The position numbers and the translations under genes are program-made. This document shows, one piece after another, positions 58,050 through 64,000 of a stretch of 64,000 bases of DNA (positions are counted from its first letter, which is position 1; each line of letters begins with the position of its first letter). This stretch comes from Platycnemis pennipes (Eukaryota; Arthropoda; Insecta; Odonata; Platycnemididae), in assembly GCA_933228895.1 (NCBI GenBank), contig OW121857.1, forward strand, positions 5,208,001 to 5,272,000. The letters are read 5' to 3'. Below the pieces are notes generated by a model that ran no database searches, was not told the origin of the DNA, and was given only the letters and a program-made list of their open reading frames with translations.

Positions 58050-59768
58050 TTTATGCAACCAATTGACATTTCCTGTAATGGTATTGAAAAATTACTTAAA
58101 GATATAAGCCCCAACAAATCTCCTGGCCCTGATCAAATTCCCTCCCGCGTGTATAGAGAGTTAGCATCCGAAATTTCCCCCTACCTTGAAATAGTATTTA
58201 ATAAATCCCTGACCGAACACGTCGTACCGATGGACTGGAAAGCAGCCGATGTAACACCCATTTTTAAGAGTGGCGATAGGGAGCAGCCATCTAACTACAG
58301 ACCTATATCCCTCACATCCATTTCATGCAAGGTCCTAGAACATATAATTGTCAGTTCAGTCATGGGACACCTAGATAGCCAGAATTTATTGTCCAATGTC
58401 CAGCATGGCTTCCGAAAGAGCAGATCGTGTGAATCCCAACTTGCTCTCTTTTCCCACGATATTTTAGTTTCTGGCGAAAATAATATTCCAGTGGATGCTA
58501 TATTTCTCGACTTCAAGAAGGCTTTTGACAAGGTTTCTCACAGCAAACTAATTTTGAAGTTAAAATCTTATGGGTTAGACAGTAACATTATATCATGGAT
58601 TAATGAATTTCTGCATGATCGGGTTCAAAGGGTTGTTTTGGACGGTGTTTCCTCACCGGCAATTAAAGTCACTTCGGGTGTCCCACAAGGTAGTGTGATA
58701 GGTCCACTCCTATTCCTTTTGTATATTAATGATATCCAAAAGGTGGTAAAAAGTAAGCTTCGTCTATTTGCCGATGACGCAGTAGTGTACAGGGAAATTC
58801 TATGCCCGAACGATAAAGAATATTTAAATATTGACCTACAAGCAATTGAAACTTGGTGTGATACATGGCAGTTAGAATTAAACTTTAAGAAATGTCTTGT
58901 AATGAATTTTTGGAAAAAGAATAGCTCTCCTCCTACCACTTACAAAATAAGTAATAATGAATTAACTAACGTGGAATCCATTAAATATCTTGGAATAAGA
59001 CTGACAAATGATCTTTCCTGGGGTAAACACATTCGTGAAATAATTGGTCAAGCGAATCGCAAACTGGGTTTCATTAAAAGAGTATTGGGTAAATGTGACG
59101 ATCATGTACGAGAAATCAGCTACTTTTCCCTTGTTAGACCTCATTTGGAATATGCTGCCAGTGTATGGGATCCCTACGAAATCGGTCTAAGTAATGAACT
59201 TGAACGTGTGCAGCGAAGATCGGCAAGATTTGTAAAGGGACGATACAATAATTATATTAGCGTAACCAGTCTATTAAATGAATTGAAATGGGAATCATTG
59301 TCAGATCGCAGGTTGAAATTTAGACTTAATCTCTTCCACAAATTCCAAGGCAATATTTTCAGTGATGATGTTAAAAATATTTTACGAACCCCAACTTACT
59401 ATGGCAGACTGGACCATAATCATAAAGTTAGAGAAATTGATTGCCGAACTGACCGATTCAAAATGTCCTTTTTCCCTCGCACAATAAGAGATACGAATAA
59501 CGGTAAATATGTCCTATCGGAGAGTAGCAATGAATAGCATTGGTAGCTGCATGTTGGTATGAGTACTTAAAGCTAACCCTACTAACAGAATGTTTTTGCA
59601 TGTTTTCTTTGCAATTCTATCTTTTTTAAATAGTCTAGTTCTGACTACTATATTAATACTATTCCTTTTTTATGCATGATATGTAGTGCATGTTTGGTGA
59701 GCAATCACCCCCTGCCACACACCCTTGTGGTGGCTTGCAGGGTATTATGTAGATGTAGATGTAGATGA
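58050..59768 (+). mobile_element. LINE-A (CR1-like), 5'-truncated copy with intact RT frame
   Basis: A 1.7-kb insertion: the RT frame, about 200 bp of 3' UTR, then cacacccttgtggtggcttg and a GATGTA-repeat tail ending at 59768. It is the reference copy for LINE-A in this window. The endonuclease half is absent (5' truncation at about 58050). The short tandem-repeat 3' end instead of poly(A) is characteristic of CR1/L2-type LINEs. Confidence 0.85.
58053..59537 (+). CDS. CR1-like reverse transcriptase (494 codons, N-terminally truncated)
   Basis: This is an RNA-directed DNA polymerase of a non-LTR retrotransposon. The frame is uninterrupted from 58053 to TAG at 59537. Blocks in order: SPNKSPGPDQIPSRVYRELA (residues ~18-37), NYRPISLTSISCKVLEHII (~80-98), QHGFRKSRSCESQLALF (~114-130), FLDFKKAFDKVSH (~150-162), SGVPQGSVIGPLLFLLYIND (~208-227), the catalytic FADD at residues 239-242, and NVESIKYLGIRL. 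A conserved C-terminal segment (LVRPHLEYAASVWDP, LKWESLSDRRLKFRLNLF, TPTYYGRLDH, IDCRTDRFKMSFFP) follows. The first Met is only the first ATG after truncation; the natural protein would carry an endonuclease upstream. With no stops or frameshifts it is probably a recent insertion. Confidence 0.85.
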   Translation: MQPIDISCNGIEKLLKDISPNKSPGPDQIPSRVYRELASEISPYLEIVFNKSLTEHVVPMDWKAADVTPIFKSGDREQPSNYRPISLTSISCKVLEHIIVSSVMGHLDSQNLLSNVQHGFRKSRSCESQLALFSHDILVSGENNIPVDAIFLDFKKAFDKVSHSKLILKLKSYGLDSNIISWINEFLHDRVQRVVLDGVSSPAIKVTSGVPQGSVIGPLLFLLYINDIQKVVKSKLRLFADDAVVYREILCPNDKEYLNIDLQAIETWCDTWQLELNFKKCLVMNFWKKNSSPPTTYKISNNELTNVESIKYLGIRLTNDLSWGKHIREIIGQANRKLGFIKRVLGKCDDHVREISYFSLVRPHLEYAASVWDPYEIGLSNELERVQRRSARFVKGRYNNYISVTSLLNELKWESLSDRRLKFRLNLFHKFQGNIFSDDVKNILRTPTYYGRLDHNHKVREIDCRTDRFKMSFFPRTIRDTNNGKYVLSESSNE

Positions 59769-59949
59769 GTCACGGGAAAGATGAGGAATTTCAGAAGTAA
59801 TTTTTCAGTGATGACAAATTATTGGCAATTAGTTTTCCTAAGATGGCTAATGGAGGTTACTGTCAACGACCATAGAAGTTGCTAAAAGGTGAAATAATAT
59901 ATTTGGTGATAATAATCTGCCGTAGTATAAAAATAAAGTAGTTTAATGC

Positions 59950-61395
59950 TACCATCTCATTGAAAGCACCGATGCGGATGTTATTTTAGGGACAGAAAGT
60001 TGGTTATCAAACGAAATCGCAGATAATGAATTTTTTCCAAAATTATTTACCATTTATAGGTTCTCCGAGAGGTTTTCTCCAATCTTTCCTTCCATTCTTC
60101 GGCTGATTATTTTAGTAAGTGTTATCGATGCACGTGACACCAAGCTACGTTCCTCTTAGTGACTCCTATATGTTCTTTTATATTGCAGCTAAGGATTACT
60201 ACACCAATAATTGGGAGTTCTAATCTGAGAGTCGGTTACAGAGCGTATGGTGTTCACTTCGACAGCCTAAAGCCAAAAGATTCTTTATATGTGTATATTA
60301 TAGACCGCCTGATAGCGACGGCAGTTCAGTCTCAGGCCTGGAGAGCAAGAGCAATAAACTACATTGGCGCGGAAACGATCGAAACATAATAATAGGTGGA
60401 GATTTCATACTTCCGTCCATAGACTGGGACACGAATAGGTTTATCACCGGAGTAAAAGACAAGGAGCTCTGCGAGTCACTATTGTGTACCTTCACAACAC
60501 ACTCAATGCATCAATTAGTAACAGCATCCACCAGAGGAAATAATACTCTCCATTTATTAGCGACAAATGTACCAGAACATGTTGTAAAATTAGTAACCGA
60601 GAAAGGCATTAGCGGCCATAAAGTAATCACGGCTCAATTTTCTCTGAGAACTAACAAATTCACGAGCCGAAAGGAAAGATTTATTTGCTCGGTAACAGGG
60701 GCGTCGGAACTATTTTCGCTGGAAGGGGCCAAACTTGAAAAGGGCCCGGCTCCTATGAAAAGGGCCGGCATTTTTTTTGCGGATAGGAGGGGGTATAGAC
60801 TAGAATTCCGCTAAAAGTGCATATGAAGGTGGTAGAATATGCGTCAGAAGGGAATAGGCAAGCTGGATGCAAGTGAAATTTAATTTTTATTGATGAAGAC
60901 TCATTTCTCAAGGGACCGGGGAAAATTCTGGGGGGGGAGGGGCGAATGCCCCCCCTTTGCCCCCCACTTCCGACGCCGCTGCTCGGTAAGGCTTATTATG
61001 GTGGTATGAAACAGGAACTGCTCAACTCATCTAATACATTTCAAGAACTCAGCATTAGCCAAGATTATGGGTGGTTTTGGTATACTTTCCTAGATATTAC
61101 ACGCTCATCAATTAATATATACATTCAGAGTACATTGTAAAGTGATAAATGGTAAAAGAACACTGTTATTTCTCACTAGCAGGACCGCAAATCGAGTATG
61201 CTGCTAGTATATGGGATCGCGTACAGACAAAGTCAGGTAGGTTTGTAAAAATATGTTTAGATAAATTCAGCATTGTCTCCAAGGTATTAGAGGAACTGGG
61301 ATAGGAATCGCTATCTAGCAGTAGGTTGATGATAAGGCTGAACCTCATGCGTAAGTTTGACACAGATAACTTCTCCTAAGACGTCAATAACATAT
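59950..61395 (+). pseudogene. Decayed CR1-like LINE: endonuclease and C-terminus, RT missing
   Basis: Pieces in order: STDADVILGTESWLSNEIAD (~59960-60030), a non-matching ~110 bp, then LKPKDSLYVY.RPPDSDG and IIIGGDFILPSIDW (~60265-60430), HSMHQLVTASTRGN and EKGISGHKVITAQF (~60500-60650), the MITE at 60696-60981, then SLAGPQIEYAASIWD and ESLSSRRLMIRLNLMRKFDT (~61172-61360). TE(S/T)WL, YRPP and GDF(N) are APE endonuclease motifs; the last pieces match the LINE-A C-terminus. The central RT is absent, so a large deletion lies between about 61000 and 61170. It diverges from LINE-A and LINE-B, so it is older or a third subfamily. Confidence 0.65.
60696..60981. mobile_element. hAT-like MITE (286 bp), copy 2
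   Basis: The ends are CAGGGGCGTCGGAACTA (left) and CAGCGGCGTCGGAAGT (right, read inward). A perfect 8-bp duplication, CTCGGTAA, lies at 60688-60695 and 60982-60989. Same family as 4843-5139 in reverse orientation. It is inserted in the decayed LINE. Confidence 0.8.
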
Positions 61396-62959
61396 TAATA
61401 ATTGGAAAAATACATGCCTATGTATGGGATATTTGCCCGGCTTGGACAACTTCCCGCTAAGTTTCAATAGGCATTCCAGTTCTAATTATAGTTTTCATCG
61501 CATAAAGCATTAGCTGGAAATCCCGTTAATAATCATGAAGAATGTGTCTTCTGCACAATTTCGCCCTTTCCCTTTGCAGGTTACAATCAAAATTGTGACT
61601 TTCATCATATAAGACAGGATTTTCCTTCGCGGGCACCCGCGTACAATTTTCATACGAGGGAGGGTATTGTGATAGCACATTCGAAACTGACTTCACGTCG
61701 GCAACAATGCTTTTCGGTTACTAAGCAATCAGACCTAAAAATCAACATTTTAGGCTCACACTTTTTCTTCAATTAAGAAATGCTAAAATTTACGACAATT
61801 TAGTACTTTTTTCGAGCAGAATAAGAATCTTCTAAGTTTAAGCCTCCAAATGGTGAATTTTCAATTCCAACATTTAGGCACTGTAATGGGTAAAAATCGG
61901 AACCCTCTCTCCGAAAAAAACTGGTATCCCAATTGAATTCAACGCAGAAATATTTTCGAACGTATAAAAAATATCAACGTATCGGGATATAACTACTTCT
62001 AACCTATTTCTGGACGTTATAAATGACCATGCAAAGTTATGTTGTGAAAGATTCATCCAGTTTCATTGCATAACTTGTCGATGATAACATTCATACATAT
62101 ATACATACATACAAACATTCTACTTTATTTATTAGATTGGCAAGTGTTTCCTTATTGATGCATGCCCCCTGCCACACCCCCTTGAGGAGATTTTTAAAGG
62201 CATCATGTACATACATATGCAAAAGCTCACTCCTGTCCATAGATGTTCCTTTGGACTTGGCGATTTTGATCCTAGTCTGCTACGAATATCTATATGAATG
62301 ACCCTTACGTTTAAAGCCAAGCAAACAAATATTGGGAGTTTTGAGATTGGGAGTTAATGGCACCGGACGCGACCCTCGTGGCTTGGAGATGAGAACAAAG
62401 GTACGAAGAAACCATGCACTTCTTTTCGGCATAAGACGTTCAATAGCGTGGTCGCCCCGCGACGAACTTTCACTTTCCCCCAATCCACCCCCAAAGGTCT
62501 CCCGCTGTGTCCTGGAGTCACTTCAGTGCGTCACTCGCTCTATTCGGATTTGGCGTCCAAGCTCAAGCACGTGTCAAGCAAGGTTGGCATCGAGAGAAGC
62601 ATTTGTAGATTTAAATACAACAATTTGAACAGGAGTTACTGAAGTCGTTTAATGAAGTTTAGGAAGTTATTTTAAGCCAAAATAGTAAAGTTTTTCAGCA
62701 TACCCGCTCAGCAGTTAACAAATACGTACCTAATAAAATAAAATGGGGAAACGCAGAACCTAGATAGTATATACTACGCATAAGTGTGGAAGTCATTGAA
62801 ATGACAAAGGCAGAGTCAATCTGTATTGAAAAGTTCTTTAACCAATCCATTCATTGACGAGGAAAAGAGATTATTCAAAAGTATAAACTAAACTCCATAG
62901 AAATTAAACCATATCGCAGGGCGTTATTTGTATTCAAGAGCATTTTCAGTGGAAATTTG
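61396..62959. other. Unannotated, with a LINE 3'-end-like motif and a GC-richer patch
   Basis: At 62162-62215 the sequence ccccctgccacacccccttg...catcatgtacatacat resembles the 3' tail shared by LINE-A and LINE-B. At 62340-62640 there is a GC-richer stretch with open frames on the plus strand (e.g. ending KVGIERSICRFKYNNLN) that I do not recognise. A short (CATA)n microsatellite is at 62093-62115. Nothing else is seen. Confidence 0.4.
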
Positions 62960-64000
62960 AAGCTCCCGATGTGACTTCGATTGTGTCCGACATGATACCA
63001 TATATGACAACCCTCTGCTCTCGCCCACTTAAGAATTCTTTTACCCAACATACGTCTTTATTTATACCAAAACCCTCTAACTTCAAGATTAATTTATCTT
63101 GAGGAATGTTATCGAATGTCTTTTTAAAATCTAAAAATATCAGTACTGTTTTCGCCGTAGACTAATATATGGTGTACAAATAAAGCTAATTGTTTCTCGC
63201 AAGATCCACTTTTCCGGAACCCATGTTGGCTGTTTATGAGTTATCCCTGACTATCCAAATGCCCCATGATCGAACTGACTACAATGTGCTCAAATATCTT
63301 ACAAGAGATTGACATGAGTGAAATGGGTGTAGTTACTTGGTTCTTCCCTATCGCCGCTTTTAAAAATAGGTGTAATGTTAGTTACTTTCCAATCCTTGGG
63401 TACTGTGTGGTTCTTTAGTGTTTTATTAAATATTATTTATAGATATGGGGCTATTTCAGAAGCTAATGTTTTATATACTCTGGAAGGAATTTGATCGGGA
63501 CCTCGTGATTTGTTTTTACTAATGCTTTTTAACTGCTGCTCTATTCCGCGACATGAAATTTTTATTTCGCGCATTTGCTCCCTGAAAGTGTTCGGCGGTG
63601 GTTCCAATGCGTTGTGTGACGATGAGTTGAATACGCTATGGAAGAATGTGTTTAAAGGATTTTCTACACTGCTGGTGACTCTAATTCCTTTATCGTTTTT
63701 AAGTGTGTGCACTGTGGACCAATTTCCCTGAAGCTCTCTCACATATGACCAAAACGCTTTAGGATTACTATTTAAATATTCTCCTAACATCTTGCTCTTG
63801 AAATGTGAAAACGCTTGCCGACATGATTTCCTTGCTAAAGCTCTCGATGTTTTATAGTTTGAAATAACTCATTTTTTTCCTCTACCGATAGACCCCGTCC
63901 TGCATTTTTCATCCTAGCGTGGCATACGCTTTGTCGCTTTAGTGATTTCCTAACCTCCGCGTTATACCACCTTGGCTCTGTATTACCACTAATGAATTTA
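62960..64000 (-). pseudogene. CR1-like LINE running off the right edge
   Basis: On the minus strand: EPRWYNAEVRKSLKRQSVCH (linker), KSKMLGEYLNSNPKAFWSYV, GIEQQLKSISKNKSRGPDQI (start of RT), then, after frame changes, FLDFKKTFDNIPQDKLILKL and a C(W)VKEFLSGREQRVVI-type segment, where similarity stops (about 62960). It shares the SRGPDQIPSRVY block with LINE-A but differs enough to be another subfamily or older copy. The endonuclease part would lie beyond 64000. Confidence 0.75.

Overview
This is eukaryotic DNA, most likely from an insect with a large, transposon-rich genome. The evidence is a long-wavelength (LW) insect visual opsin, kilobase-scale GT-AG introns, and abundant LINE, MITE and SINE remnants. 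I cannot name the order; intron size and repeat load would fit a palaeopteran or polyneopteran, but that is a guess. There are no bacterial operons, CRISPR arrays or tRNA/rRNA genes.

Two host genes are visible, arranged tail to tail. (1) The last two exons of an LW opsin on the + strand (503-669 and 9487-9616). They carry TM6-TM7, the retinal-binding lysine, NPxxY and the C-terminal tail; the upstream exons lie outside the window. (2) Nine exons of an SLC9B/NHA-type Na+/H+ antiporter (CPA2 family) on the - strand, running from 43840 down to the stop codon at 20492. All eight splice junctions between them keep the reading frame, giving about 578 residues that include the paired transport aspartates and an acidic cytosolic tail. 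Its first exon(s) were not found.

Almost everything else I can interpret is mobile DNA. 1-9.5 kb: the opsin intron, holding a piggyBac-like MITE (TTAA sites), a hAT-like MITE (8-bp target duplication) and one copy of a ~530-bp family called repeat A here. 10-20 kb: intergenic, with a Penelope-like fragment, a 0.9-kb inverted-repeat element, a jockey/CR1-type endonuclease fragment and a second repeat A copy. 20-44 kb: SLC9B exons and introns, with a pogo/Tigger-like element, two tRNA-type SINEs, several CR1-like LINE fragments, a nested pair of inverted-repeat elements and an almost complete but dead RTE-like LINE. 44-64 kb: an intergenic transposon graveyard. It holds a second RTE copy broken by a 121-bp hairpin insertion, many CR1-like 3' ends of two subfamilies (LINE-A, LINE-B), a solo LTR, a LINE-A copy with an uninterrupted 494-codon reverse transcriptase frame, a second hAT-like MITE, and the start of another LINE running off the right edge.

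I found no convincing new multi-gene system. The most unusual items are the perfect 34-nt-arm hairpin insertion at 48 kb, a 77-nt near-perfect hairpin in an SLC9B intron, repeat A with its conserved CRE and CCAAT-like motifs, and a palindrome-rich tandem array that seems to form the 5' end of the RTE element.
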